DNA from: Thiotrichaceae bacterium
GTDB taxonomy: Bacteria > Pseudomonadota > Gammaproteobacteria > Beggiatoales > Beggiatoaceae
Reading direction: 5' to 3'
Length of the DNA stretch: 62,619 nucleotides
Assembly: GCA_029939505.1 (NCBI GenBank)
Contig: JAOZSV010000003.1
Coordinates: 13,692-76,310 of the forward strand
Positions 30,477 to 38,851 of the stretch are shown here, in pieces. How positions within the stretch are numbered: the first letter of the stretch is position 1; every line of letters begins with the position of its first letter. A program made the translations under genes and the position numbers. The notes below the pieces were generated by a model. That model saw only the letters and a program-made list of their open reading frames with translations. It was not told the origin of the DNA and did not search any database.

Positions 30477-30521
30477 CTACATGGCTAATTCTTGAACCTG
30501 AGAATAAGTCGCTATCTCCAT
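30477..30521 (-). pseudogene. Truncated duplicate of an antitoxin 5' end
   Basis: ATG 30521 with SD (GGAGGAAATAAAC) encodes MEIATYSQVQELAM and stops. The first 12 residues match the antitoxin at 32638 (MEIATYSHVQEL) except one, and the upstream DNA also matches for ~80 bp, including a CCGATTTTTTC hairpin. It is therefore a duplicated, decapitated copy. Confidence 0.8.
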
Positions 30522-30915
30522 GTTTATTTCCTCCGGGGCAAAGTTTAAGCGATTTTTTCAAAAAATCGGATTTCTGAGCGAGTGTAAAAAAACGTTGTCT
30601 CACGAAAATTGATGAAATTTAATCCGTTTTATTCTAAAATCCGTTGTACTCAGTGATGTAGGGTGGTTTCGAGGCTAAAGTTTTTTTAAAGAAAAAGCAT
30701 TCGAGGTTTAAGTTTTTTTATCGAAAAAACTTAAACCTCGAATTCGAGGTTTAAGTTTTTTTATCGAAAAAACTTAAACCTCGAATAGCCTCGAAAGGAA
30801 CGAAGTGGAAACCCACCATTTTTCAACTGATGAACATTAGGATGGCGATGATTTTTATGATACGCTATTTCTAGTATTTGGAATATTTTCTGTTATTTTT
30901 AATTTTGAGGAGACT
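30522..30915. repeat. Triple-nested repeat region upstream of vapBC
   Basis: Within a GTAGGGTGG...GGAACGAAGTGGAAACCC repeat lies a TTCGAGGCTAAAG hairpin. Inside that are two tandem TTCGAGGTTTAAG hairpins (~30699-30784), after which the outer arm resumes as TAGCCTCGAAAGG. The vapBC promoter is presumably in 30820-30900; GAGGAG precedes the ATG. Confidence 0.8.
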
Positions 30916-31188
30916 ATGTTACAAACTTTTGAAGCCAAATTAAAAGGGAATCAGTTGGAATGGATTGATGAAATACCAAAGCAGGTGCATGAACACCCAC
31001 ATTCGATTTATGTCTATGTGACTTTACGTGAAAATGTACCCGTTGAAGACTCAGAAACATTACGAAAACAACGTATCGCAGAAGCCCTTAACAAATTAGC
31101 GGCTATAGATGCAGTAGCCGATATAACTGATCCAGTCGCATGGCAACGCGAAATACGTGAAGATCGTCCGTTGCCTTTTAGAGAATGA
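30916..31188 (+). CDS. Antitoxin of a VapBC-type module
   Basis: 90 aa beginning MLQTFEAKLKGNQLEWIDEI, with a short beta-rich N-terminal part and a helical, charged C terminus ending in WQREIREDRPLPFRE. The C-terminal W-x-R-E-I-R-x-D-R-x-L-P-x-R pattern is common in antitoxins preceding PIN toxins. SD GAGGAG precedes the start, and the toxin ATG is 13 bp after the stop. It should neutralise the PIN RNase and repress the operon. The module looks intact. Confidence 0.8.
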   Translation: MLQTFEAKLKGNQLEWIDEIPKQVHEHPHSIYVYVTLRENVPVEDSETLRKQRIAEALNKLAAIDAVADITDPVAWQREIREDRPLPFRE

Positions 31189-31201
31189 GGATTATTAAGT
31201 C

Positions 31202-31579
31202 ATGTTATCTGATAGTAACATTATTATTTATTCAGCAAAGCCGCAATATGCCCATATTAAAAAATTTATTCTTGATCATCATCCGATTTCGGTATCGGCT
31301 ATCAGTTATATTGAAGTGTTAGGTTATCACTCATTAAATGCTCAGGCTCAGCAGTATTTTGAGATATTTTTTCAGAACGTGATCATGTTGCCCGTTTCAG
31401 AAGAAGTGATAAAAAAAGCCTCTGTTCTGAAACAACAGAAAAAAATGTCTTTGGGAGATGCTATTATTGCGGCAACCGCTTTACTGCATGGTTTAACGCT
31501 AGTGACACATAACGTAAAGGATTTTGAATGGATTAATAGTTTGTCGGTGCTTGATCCATTTGAACAACAAGTCATGTAG
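31202..31579 (+). CDS. vapC: PIN-domain toxin (VapC-type RNase)
   Basis: 125 aa, complete PIN domain: Asp4 in MLSDSNIIIYSAK, Glu38 in SAISYIEVLG, Asp86 in SLGDAIIAATAL, and THNVKDF with Asp107. These form the acidic metal site of VapC ribonucleases, which cut tRNA or rRNA. It is coupled to the antitoxin 13 bp upstream, with GAGGA as SD. It is the only PIN toxin in this window with an uninterrupted frame. Confidence 0.93.
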   Translation: MLSDSNIIIYSAKPQYAHIKKFILDHHPISVSAISYIEVLGYHSLNAQAQQYFEIFFQNVIMLPVSEEVIKKASVLKQQKKMSLGDAIIAATALLHGLTLVTHNVKDFEWINSLSVLDPFEQQVM

Positions 31580-32001
31580 GGAAGGCACAATGCCATTAAG
31601 TTAAGGGCAGACAGGACTGCCCCTACCAAACACCGCGTATTCTGCGCTTGTAGGGGCGAACCGGCGTGTTCGCCTGGCTTAACTTAATGGCATTGAGGGA
31701 AGGGCATCAACACAATTCATCAGCTTCCAGTCATGTAGATCGGGTTAGATGGCGTCGCAAAGTAACCCGACATTTATCACCATTCGATGTTTTAGTTTTT
31801 CTTTAAAAAACTAAAACATCGAATGCTTTCGCCTCGAATTGAATTTTTAGGAAAATGTCGGGTTACTTTGCTTTGCAAAAAAAGCTAACCCGACCTACAT
31901 AGCTAACAATAAAAAATGTCCTGTACAAAGGTTTTTTCTTTAAAAAAACTTTAACCTCGAAACCACCCTACAAGACCAAATTTTGATAGGATACCTATTT
32001 A
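31580..32001. repeat. Repeat cluster between two PIN-toxin modules
   Basis: Includes an element bounded by CAATGCCATTAAGTTAAG and its inverse (~31589-31697), whose centre encodes no protein. Next is a GATCGGGTTAGATGGCGTCG ... CTAACCCGACCTAC inverted repeat (~31739-31903) with a compensated CGATG/CATCG hairpin (31783-31823) inside it. A TTTAACCTCGAA half hairpin follows. Confidence 0.8.
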
Positions 32002-32390
32002 TTACCATATCACCTCAACAGGATATTGTACAAATAGACTATCAGCAGTAATTATAGGTATTTGTTCCACTTTGGCTTGTGCAATCAATAAACGATCAAA
32101 TGGATCTTTGTGAAATAACGGCTTAATTCAAAAATATGCCCTTGTTCAATGGACAAAATTCTTAGATCGTTAAGTAAACATTGCTCTTCAATCATTTCTG
32201 GTAAAGACACATCGAATTGAAGTTGACCTAATTGGTATTTAATCTGCATTTCCCAGATACTTGCCATACTTAAATACGCAATATTATTCGCCTCTTGATA
32301 AATTTGTAAGGCAATATCCGATACTTTCTGTGGCTCATTCCTCAACCACAAAAAAGCGTGTGTATCGAATAAGAATTTCTTCTTTATCAT
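32002..32390 (-). pseudogene. PIN-domain toxin, frameshifted near the C terminus
   Basis: From ATG 32390 (MIKKKFLFDTHAFLWLRNEP; Asp9) through SMASIWEMQIK (Glu47) the frame is a VapC-like PIN toxin of the 120-130 aa type. At ~32115, after HIFELSR, it shifts. The other frame continues PLFHKDPFDRLLIAQAK, then PIITADSLFVQYPVEVIW to TAA at 32002, supplying the missing acidic residues. As it stands the 101-aa product lacks the final metal ligands and is probably inactive. Its start overlaps the antitoxin stop as ATGA. Confidence 0.85.
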
Positions 32391-32638
32391 TTATCAGATT
32401 TCCCAAGCCAAAATTCATCAGGCAGTGGTGCATCAAAATCATCACTAATGTGTATTTTCCCAACATATTCGCCCACAGTACGTTTTTTAGGCGAGGTTGT
32501 GGGCATGATTTTTTGAGGCAACAGCGTTTCTTCCTTCTTATCTACCAAATCAAGCAAAAAGCGATAAGCAATTAATCGCTTTGTCGCGGGTAATTGTCTC
32601 ACTAATTCTTGAACATGAGAATAAGTCGCTATTTCCAT
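32387..32638 (-). CDS. Antitoxin paired with the frameshifted PIN toxin
   Basis: 83 aa, MEIATYSHVQELVRQLPATK then LIAYRFLLDLVDKKEE. The arrangement resembles DUF2281-type antitoxins, with a helical N terminus and an acidic C-terminal toxin-binding tail (ISDDFDAPLPDEFWLGKSDK). SD GGAGGAAAT is strong. The toxin start overlaps its stop. A 5' fragment of the same gene with matching upstream DNA is found at 30477-30521, so this locus was partly duplicated about 2.1 kb away. Confidence 0.78.
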   Translation of the reverse strand: MEIATYSHVQELVRQLPATKRLIAYRFLLDLVDKKEETLLPQKIMPTTSPKKRTVGEYVGKIHISDDFDAPLPDEFWLGKSDK

Positions 32639-32876
32639 GTTTATTTCCTCCGAGGCAAACGATGTTTAAGAAATCCGATTTTTTCAAAAAATCGGATTTC
32701 TGAGCGAGTTTAGAATTCGAGGTTTGAGTTTTTCTTCAAAAAACTCGGTTTCTGAGTGATGTAAGGAACGAAGCAGAAACCCACATTTTCAAGTTCACTT
32801 ATAATTATTACAACATTATCCATTATAACGTGAACCATAATATATTCAAAAAATCAACTTATCTGTCATAAGAATT
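32639..32876. repeat. Hairpins upstream of the antitoxin, including a chimeric one
   Basis: It contains a CCGATTTTTTC hairpin and then TTCGAGGTTTGAGTTTTTC joined to AAAAAACTCGGTTTCTGA. The left arm belongs to the CGAGG family and the right arm to the GAAACCGAG family, so this is a hybrid of two hairpin types. No gene seen. Confidence 0.65.
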
Positions 32877-33152
32877 ATGATATGTTCTTTTTCTTGTTCA
32901 AAAACTCATGTTTGAAACAGGTAAAGCAACTGGTTTCCTGGATTCTATTCAAAAACTAGCCAAGCGTAAACTAACTATGCTGCATTTAGCAAAAAAATTA
33001 GACGATTTACGCATACCCCAGGGAACCGTTTAGAAGCACTCACCGGGGATCGTTTTGGACAATATCGTATTCGTGTGAATAAACAATATCGAGTTTGCTT
33101 TCGATGGATTAATGAAAATGCTTTCGATGTTGAAATTGTTGACTATCATTAG
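32877..33152 (+). pseudogene. HigB/RelE-type toxin, frameshifted
   Basis: ATG 32877 gives MICSFSCSKTH, the start expected of this family, then loses frame. The second frame runs FETGKATGFLDSIQKLAKRK ... LDDLRIPQG. A base is missing in CAGGGAACCG at ~33023 (CAGGGAAACCG expected), after which NRLEALTGDRFGQYRIRVNK and QYRVCFRW...VEIVDYH finish at 33152. HigB proteins are ribosome-dependent mRNA endonucleases. At least two indels make it inactive unless they are assembly errors. Confidence 0.8.
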
Positions 33153-33267
33153 GAGGAAATATGACTATCGGATTTGAAGTAGAACATCCCGGTCTTATTT
33201 TATGGGAAGAATATCTCAACCCACTGAAAATAAAAAAAAGCCAATTTGCGCGAGAGATACGAATTAG

Positions 33268-33368
33268 AGTTTATATTGATTTAACGTAACTCATTGATTT
33301 ACTTTAAATTATTAAAATTGATAAATGTAATAAAATCAAACACTTAAACTTAAATCAATATAATGTCT
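33268..33368. mobile_element. 101-bp MITE in higA with ATTAG target duplication
   Basis: Near-terminal inverted repeats TTATATTGATTTAA (33271-33284) and TTAAATCAATATAA (33350-33363). The element is bounded by ATTAG at 33263-33267 and 33369-33373. It is AT-rich and has no coding capacity. No other copy seen in the window. Confidence 0.88.
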
Positions 33369-33531
33369 ATTAGCTATCAACACGCCCATGCGATTTTACA
33401 GGGCAAACGGGCGATTACACCTGATACCGCGTTGCGACTCTCATCGTATTTAGGAACAACGGCAGAATTTTGGTTAAATTGGCAAGGAATATATGACTTG
33501 CAACAAACCGCCAAACCGCATCAGGAATATA

Positions 33532-33572
33532 TTCGAGGTTTGAGTTTTTTTTCAAAAAACTCAAACCTCGAA
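33532..33572. repeat. 41-bp TTCGAGGTTTGAG hairpin inside higA
   Basis: Perfect arms; deleting 40 bp restores the higA frame (GAA TAT AAA GCA TTA). The geometry is the same as the hairpin in the mazE-like gene. Confidence 0.9.
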
Positions 33573-33636
33573 AGCATTAAACAATGCCATCTGTTCAAAA
33601 TGGGTGGTTTGCAAGCGTCGTGGTGATTTGGAGTGA

Positions 33637-33855
33637 TGTAGGAAGTTAAGAAATCCGATTTTTTTCAAAAAATCGGATTTCTGAGTAGATGTAGGTGGGC
33701 AAAGTCCTTTTCGTGCAACAGCTTCCTCATTAAAAAAGTGTCGTTGCACCGACGGTGCAACGGCCTACATGGCTGAACATCTATATCTCATTAATTTTGA
33801 ATGTTGGAGTTCGCAAACGCGGGCTAGAAAATTTGGTTTTGCTTACCCTACCTGG
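33637..33855. repeat. Repeats downstream of higA
   Basis: A CCGATTTTTTTC hairpin (~33650-33682), then GTAGGTGGGCAAAGTCC with GTGCAACAGC arms, similar to 30388-30476. The rest (33780-33855) shows no gene. Confidence 0.65.
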
Positions 33856-34986
33856 CTAGTTATTGTATTGCCTATTGAGAAAATCAAATATTCTCGTAAG
33901 AGCTGGCTTTCTGTATTTGTCTGTTTCTATAAACAACTCATGAAATGCACCTTCTATCACATACGGACGGCCACCATCACATTCATTTTTACCCCCTGCT
34001 TTTAGGTTCTTACAAAATTCATTCTGACCCTTAGCTGTGACTGATGTATCTTGATCCGCCTGTAAAACTAAAACGGGTATGACGATTTTATCAGCGTTGT
34101 TTCGCGCTTCTTTTGCCGCATTACAAGCATAAGCTACCCAATGGTTCGTTGGTTTGCCTAATTTTACGGTTGGATTGGTCTCATATAAATCTCGGAAGAT
34201 TTTATACCTGATCTGACTATGAGTCAGTTCGTGTTCTTTCTCACCCTCCTCGTTTTGAAAAGGAATATTGCGGTAACCCGCCTCTTCAATACTAACAACA
34301 TATCTCGGCTCCCATCCAAAAACCCAGATAAAGAAATTTCTGATTCGACTGGTGATCCCAACTAGATCACATGCGATTTTATCTGAGTAGAACATCTTAG
34401 TTGATGGTTCAAGCATTGGAGATGATAAAACGGCGGCATCAAAATCATTGGGATACCGTTCTATATATAAAGCAGCTATTCCACCTCCCATCGAATGAGC
34501 GAGCAGAAATGTCTTCTGATGTTCCTTTTGGGTGACGACGCGAGTATAAAACGTCTTTAAATCCTCTACGTAATCATCAAAATCCCAAACATGACCCATT
34601 TCAGGGTTTTTTGTCATTCTTCCGGAAAAACCTTGCCCACGATGATCGTGAATGTAAACCGAATAACCCTGTTTGCCAAGATCATAGATAATCTCCTCGT
34701 ACTTGATGTAACTTTCAGTACGTCCACTGGAGATAACAACAGCCCCTTTTTCATCCTCATTGAGGATTGAGACATATTTAATCTTAATGTCATCTACACC
34801 CAGGAATTCTCCTTCAATCCGACGTTCCCAGTTGTTATTTATTTCAGTTTGTGTGGATTTCAATTCTAATTCAGTCGAGAATTCATAGACATTAGAATTG
34901 TCTGAATAGGCGATGGTTATATTAGCGACATTGATAATTAACACATACAACCATGCCTTTAATATTGCCAGGCTATATTTATACAT
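33856..34986 (-). CDS. Alpha/beta hydrolase, lysophospholipase L2-like
   Basis: 376 aa with an N-terminal signal or anchor segment (AWLYVLIINVANITIAYS, residues 11-28), so probably exported or membrane-attached. Hydrolase core: oxyanion region YIHDHRGQGFSGR, nucleophile Ser165 in LLAHSMGGG, acid in LVLQADQDTSV, and His in IEGAFHELFIE. The layout and the HDHRGQGFSGR motif match PldB-like lysophospholipases or monoglyceride lipases. Its two neighbours are repeat tracts, and no operon is evident. Confidence 0.85.
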   Translation of the reverse strand: MYKYSLAILKAWLYVLIINVANITIAYSDNSNVYEFSTELELKSTQTEINNNWERRIEGEFLGVDDIKIKYVSILNEDEKGAVVISSGRTESYIKYEEIIYDLGKQGYSVYIHDHRGQGFSGRMTKNPEMGHVWDFDDYVEDLKTFYTRVVTQKEHQKTFLLAHSMGGGIAALYIERYPNDFDAAVLSSPMLEPSTKMFYSDKIACDLVGITSRIRNFFIWVFGWEPRYVVSIEEAGYRNIPFQNEEGEKEHELTHSQIRYKIFRDLYETNPTVKLGKPTNHWVAYACNAAKEARNNADKIVIPVLVLQADQDTSVTAKGQNEFCKNLKAGGKNECDGGRPYVIEGAFHELFIETDKYRKPALTRIFDFLNRQYNN

Positions 34987-35563
34987 TTTTTTCTCCTATC
35001 AAAAAAGGATTTGATTTTTGTAACGACTCCGCCTTGAAATCAATTTCAAGACTAACAACTCAAGCGGGCTAAAGCCAGCTAAACGACTCAGTCTTTTTTC
35101 AGAAGACTTTAGCAGATTTTAGCTTTCAGCCTTGAAATTGATTTCAAGGCGGAGTAATTACTTTATTTTAAATAATCCTAAATAGTTTATCAAGTTTTCG
35201 GATTTGATCCTAAGTTTTTTTAAAAACTTCGAGGCTCTTGCAAAACTCGTTAGCCTTGAAATTGATTTCAAGGCTAAAAGCTAAAGTCGGCTAAAGCCGA
35301 CTAATCAAATTCATTTCGAGGCTAAAGTTTTTTCTTTAAAAAAACTTTAGCCTCGAAAACAGTCAGTTCGCCTCGGAATTTATTCCGAGGCGAAGGAATT
35401 TTGCAAGAGACTCCTTCTTAAAATCTTAAAAAATCCGAAAATTGGCGTGCCGCTATTGCGTTTGACTGTGCGAACCAAAGCTGAAGCGTTGTACTCCAAA
35501 TACGTCCAAAGCTGAAGCGTTGAACTCCAATTTCAACTCTTAATTCGCATCATTCACCATTCA
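34987..35563. repeat. Repeat tract with an IS5-like small element
   Basis: Includes AGCCTTGAAATTGATTTCAA inverted repeats (~35035-35155 and inside the element), an element bounded by GAGGCTCTTGCAAAACTC and GAATTTTGCAAGAGACTC (35231-35413), a GCCTCGGAATTTATTCCGAG palindrome, and CCAAAGCTGAAGCGTTG repeats before rnfC. No gene in 577 bp. Confidence 0.8.
35231..35413. mobile_element. Small non-autonomous element with CTCTTGCAAAACTC ends
   Basis: Terminal inverted repeats GAGGCTCTTGCAAAACTC / GAATTTTGCAAGAGACTC, with CTTC immediately outside both ends as a possible 4-bp target duplication. The interior holds a GCCTTGAAATTGATTTCAAG repeat and a 43-bp TTCGAGGCTAAAG hairpin (35315-35357). The end type resembles IS5-family termini as I recall them. 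A related element is at ~62411-62520. Confidence 0.65.
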
Positions 35564-37057
35564 TCATTTCGCCTTAACCCTTTCCATTGCTGCTTTAATT
35601 GCTGCTTCTTTACTCGCATTCGATACGGTTTTAAGTTTTTTTAAACGCGCTTTTTTTTCAGCTTTGTCGCGTTTAAGACGAAATGTACGAAATTCATGCC
35701 GTTTTTTGGCTAATTCCGCTTTTTTACCTTCACTATCATTGGCGCGAATTTCTGCTTTAGCATAACGATAGTAGCTGACGAGAGGAATATGACTTGGGCA
35801 AACGTAGGCGCAGCAGTTACATTCAATACAATCAAAAATGTGATACGCTTGCGCTTTTTTAAAATCCTTCGCTTTTGCGTGCCAATAGAGCTGTTGTGGC
35901 AATAAGCTGATAGGGCAAACTTGGGTGCAAGCCCCACAGCGTATGCAAGGCATTTGTGATAAGCGTGATGTTTCTAACTCATCAGCACGCATAAGAATTA
36001 AACAGTTTGTCGTTTTAACAATCGGCATTTCGTCATTGGGTAAAGCGAAGCCCATCATGGCTCCCCCCATAATGAGTCTTTCTACCCCTTCTTTGCGACG
36101 ACATTGTTCAATAATGAGGTGCATTGGTGTTCCTAATAGCACTTCAAAATTTTGCGGTTTTTCTACACCGCCACCCGTAACAGTAATGAGTCGTGATAAT
36201 AAAGGGATTCCGAGTTGCACCGCCCGATAAACGGTTCTAGTGGTTTCTACATTATGTACGACAATGCCAACACTGGCAGGTATTTGGGAACGCCCCACTT
36301 CTTTTCCTGTAAGCGTTTGAATTAATTGACGTTCTCCTCCCATTGGATATTTTGTCGGTATTTCTACTACTTCCACACGCTCATCGGCTGCTTCTAAGAG
36401 TGCTTTATACGCTTCCGGTTTATTATTTTCTACTGCAATGATACAACGTTTTGCACCGCCTAAGATGTGCATGACTATCTTTGCACCGGCAATAATCTCA
36501 TCTGGGCGTTCACGCATAATGCGATCATCACAGGTGATATAAGGTTCGCATTCGGCACCGTTGATAATCAGGGTGTCTATACTACCCGAGTTTAATTTGA
36601 TATGGGCTGGAAATCCTGCTCCGCCTAATCCGACGATGCCGGCTCTTGCAATGTGCTTACGCACCACGTCAGGGGCTAACTCGGCGTAGTTTGTCAGGGG
36701 TAGGCATTCTATCCATTCTTCTTTTCCATCTGTTTCGATAATAATGCACGGGGCAGTTAAACCTGATGGATGTGGTACTGCGCGGTGTTCAATAGCGACA
36801 ACGGTGCCGGAGCTAGAAGCGTGAATGGGGGCACTCATGGTTAAATGACAATCTTTTTTCCGCTTGCAATGGGCAACGATTTGACCTTTTAATACTTTTT
36901 CACCGACTTTTACGATGGGTTCAGTGGGTTCGCCAATATGTTGTAATAAGGGCAGAATTAAAAACGGGGGAATATCTGCTTGAAGTATTGGGGTTTGATT
37001 TGATAAACTTTTATGTCCATCAGGTTTAACCCCGCCATGAAATGGCCACAATGTCAT
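35564..37057 (-). CDS. rnfC: Rnf complex subunit C
   Basis: 497 aa from ATG 37057, which overlaps the rnfB stop as ATGA. RnfC is the peripheral NADH/flavin and Fe-S subunit of the Rnf ion-translocating NADH:ferredoxin oxidoreductase. Seen: [10 protein letters not shown] terminus, [17 protein letters not shown] (nucleotide binding), [19 protein letters not shown]-like region, two 4Fe-4S motifs [12 protein letters not shown] and [12 protein letters not shown], and a short Lys/Ala-rich tail. It is at the shorter end of the family. rnfD, rnfG and rnfE, expected next, are absent; repeats follow the stop. Confidence 0.95.
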   Translation of the reverse strand: MTLWPFHGGVKPDGHKSLSNQTPILQADIPPFLILPLLQHIGEPTEPIVKVGEKVLKGQIVAHCKRKKDCHLTMSAPIHASSSGTVVAIEHRAVPHPSGLTAPCIIIETDGKEEWIECLPLTNYAELAPDVVRKHIARAGIVGLGGAGFPAHIKLNSGSIDTLIINGAECEPYITCDDRIMRERPDEIIAGAKIVMHILGGAKRCIIAVENNKPEAYKALLEAADERVEVVEIPTKYPMGGERQLIQTLTGKEVGRSQIPASVGIVVHNVETTRTVYRAVQLGIPLLSRLITVTGGGVEKPQNFEVLLGTPMHLIIEQCRRKEGVERLIMGGAMMGFALPNDEMPIVKTTNCLILMRADELETSRLSQMPCIRCGACTQVCPISLLPQQLYWHAKAKDFKKAQAYHIFDCIECNCCAYVCPSHIPLVSYYRYAKAEIRANDSEGKKAELAKKRHEFRTFRLKRDKAEKKARLKKLKTVSNASKEAAIKAAMERVKAK

Positions 37058-37623
37058 AATACAGGCTCCATAGGATTTTGTAATGTTGGGGGCAATGCGG
37101 GATAGGGCCATTTCCAAGTGTTCATCGCTAATGGGATAGAAACCATCTTAATACAGTCAACAGGACAGGGGGCAATACAACGTTCACAGCCTGTACATTC
37201 TTCTACAATAACTGTGTGCATACATTTTGCGGCACCTAAAATGGCATCAACTGGACAGGCTTGTATGCAGAGTGTACAGCCAATGCAAGTCGATTCGTCA
37301 ATCACGGCTAACATTTTTTGCTTTTCTATGCCATGTTCTGTACTGAGGGGTTTAGGCTCACAGTCTAATAAATCGGCTAAGGCTAAAATGCTCACTTCAC
37401 CGCCGGGTGGACATTGGTTAATTTCAGCCTCTCCTTGAACAATTGCTTCTGCATAAGCGCGGCAACCAGGATAACCACATTTTCCACATTGTTGTTGTGG
37501 TAAAATGGCATCTATTTGATCAACAACGGGATCGCCTTCGACTTTAAAGCGCACTGAGGCATAACCGAGCAGTAATCCGAATAATAAGGCGAGGAGGCTA
37601 AGAAGACTAATTGCTGTTATCAT
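37054..37623 (-). CDS. rnfB: Rnf complex subunit B
   Basis: 189 aa. One N-terminal membrane helix ([18 protein letters not shown]), then the [25 protein letters not shown] cluster of the four-cysteine Fe-S domain, followed by two ferredoxin-type motifs [12 protein letters not shown] and [12 protein letters not shown]. RnfB passes electrons between ferredoxin and the membrane subunits. Its ATG overlaps the rnfA stop (ATGATAA), and its stop overlaps the rnfC start, so the three genes are tightly coupled. Confidence 0.96.
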   Translation of the reverse strand: MITAISLLSLLALLFGLLLGYASVRFKVEGDPVVDQIDAILPQQQCGKCGYPGCRAYAEAIVQGEAEINQCPPGGEVSILALADLLDCEPKPLSTEHGIEKQKMLAVIDESTCIGCTLCIQACPVDAILGAAKCMHTVIVEECTGCERCIAPCPVDCIKMVSIPLAMNTWKWPYPALPPTLQNPMEPVL

Positions 37624-38201
37624 AATTTAACTAATCCAGAAAATCCCATAAATGCGATTGACATAATGCCTGCGGTAACCAATGTAATTGGTGCGCCTTG
37701 AAAAGCGTCAGGCACATCTGCTACGGCAATACGCTCTCGCATTGCGGCAAATAATACTAATACTAATGAGAAGCCAATCGCTGCACCAAAACCATAAATG
37801 GCAGATTCTATAAAGCCATGTTTTTCCTGTACATTTAATAAAGCGACTCCTAATACGGCACAGTTCGTTGTGATTAAGGGTAGAAAAATACCTAAGACTT
37901 GATATAACATGGGGCTGGTTTTATGAACCACCATTTCTGTGAATTGTACGATGACTGCAATAACTAAAATAAAGGCAATAGTGCGTAGAAATTCTAATCC
38001 CAGTGGTATTAATAAGTATTCATTAACCAAATAACTGCTGATGGCGGATAAGGTCAATACAAAAGTTGTTGCCATTCCCATTCCCATCGCTGTTTCTAAT
38101 TTGGTTGAGACGCTCATAAAAGGGCATAGCCCTAAAAATTTGACGAGTACAAAATTATTAACCAGTACAGTGCTAATAAAAATAAGTAGATATTCAGTCA
38201 T
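37620..38201 (-). CDS. rnfA: Rnf complex subunit A
   Basis: 193 aa, six predicted membrane helices. Hallmarks: [20 protein letters not shown] at the N terminus, [17 protein letters not shown], and [16 protein letters not shown] with the conserved cysteine thought to bind an Fe-S centre with RnfE. It is first in the rnfABC run. The upstream DNA to 38370 contains no gene and should hold the promoter. The standard order is rnfABCDGE; only ABC is present here. Confidence 0.97.
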   Translation of the reverse strand: MTEYLLIFISTVLVNNFVLVKFLGLCPFMSVSTKLETAMGMGMATTFVLTLSAISSYLVNEYLLIPLGLEFLRTIAFILVIAVIVQFTEMVVHKTSPMLYQVLGIFLPLITTNCAVLGVALLNVQEKHGFIESAIYGFGAAIGFSLVLVLFAAMRERIAVADVPDAFQGAPITLVTAGIMSIAFMGFSGLVKL

Positions 38202-38458
38202 TTTGATTATCAGTTCTCATTGGAAATCTGAGTACAGGATTAACGGTGTAAACGAATTAAATTTTATCAATTCTCGTGATACAACGTTTTTTCAAATTTG
38301 TCTTACACAGATAATTTTAACATTAAAATCAATTAGTTACAAAAAAACGCTTTTTTTCTATTCAAAGATTGGAAATAAAAGATTCAGCCTTGAAATTGAT
38401 TTCAAAGTTGAATTTGTTTGAAATAGATATTTACAACAAGGAGTTCAATAATTTAAAA

Positions 38459-38851
38459 ATGCAGACATCTAATAACTCAAATATTGAGGTGAAAAATTCA
38501 CCTACCCAAGAAGAGGCTTTGCTAATACAGGAGATAAATAACACATTAGCTGATTTCATCGGTGAAGATGAACATGAAATTTTTTCTGATTTGATACAAA
38601 CCTATCAAAATGATGCCAATAAATTAGTTAATTCACTACGTGAAGCGGTTGCCCAGGGAGATGCCAAAGGTTTAAGACGAGCAACACATGCGCTTAAATC
38701 AAGTAGTGGTAATTTGGGTGTACATAAATTAGCTCAACAGGCTGATGAGCTAGAGAAACGGGCTAAAGCAAACGATTTGAGCAATATTACGTTGACCGCA
38801 TTTGAGATTGAGTATGATTTAGTATGTCGCACGCTAAAACATTTTAGTTAA
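38459..38851 (+). CDS. HPt (histidine phosphotransfer) domain protein
   Basis: 130 aa from ATG 38459, with AAGGAG ~16 bp upstream; earlier in-frame codons overlap an AGCCTTGAAATTG repeat. The helical bundle carries the phospho-accepting His77 in ATHALKSSSGNLG, the classic HPt motif. It would relay phosphate between a hybrid kinase and a response regulator. No kinase or regulator is adjacent, so its partners are elsewhere. Divergent from rnfA. Confidence 0.9.
   Translation: MQTSNNSNIEVKNSPTQEEALLIQEINNTLADFIGEDEHEIFSDLIQTYQNDANKLVNSLREAVAQGDAKGLRRATHALKSSSGNLGVHKLAQQADELEKRAKANDLSNITLTAFEIEYDLVCRTLKHFS

Larger units (their letters stand above)
33161..33636 (+). pseudogene. HigA-type antitoxin interrupted by two insertions
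   Basis: ATG 33161, after SD AGGAGGAAAT, encodes MTIGFEVEHPGLILWEEYLN ... SQFAREIRI, the HigA helix-turn-helix start. A 101-bp element (33268-33368, with ATTAG on both sides) interrupts it. Removing 106 bp gives REIRISYQHAHAILQGKRAI in frame, continuing to GTTAEFWLNWQGIYDLQQ. A second, 40-bp palindrome (33532-33571) interrupts after HQEY; its removal continues as KALNNAICSKWVVCKRRG and DLE to TGA 33636. The intact protein would be ~108 aa. It lies 8 bp after higB. Confidence 0.88.

Noticed and set aside
33769-34005. 78-codon frame beside the hydrolase gene
   Set aside because: It overlaps the hydrolase 3' end, has no recognisable domain and starts in repeat sequence.
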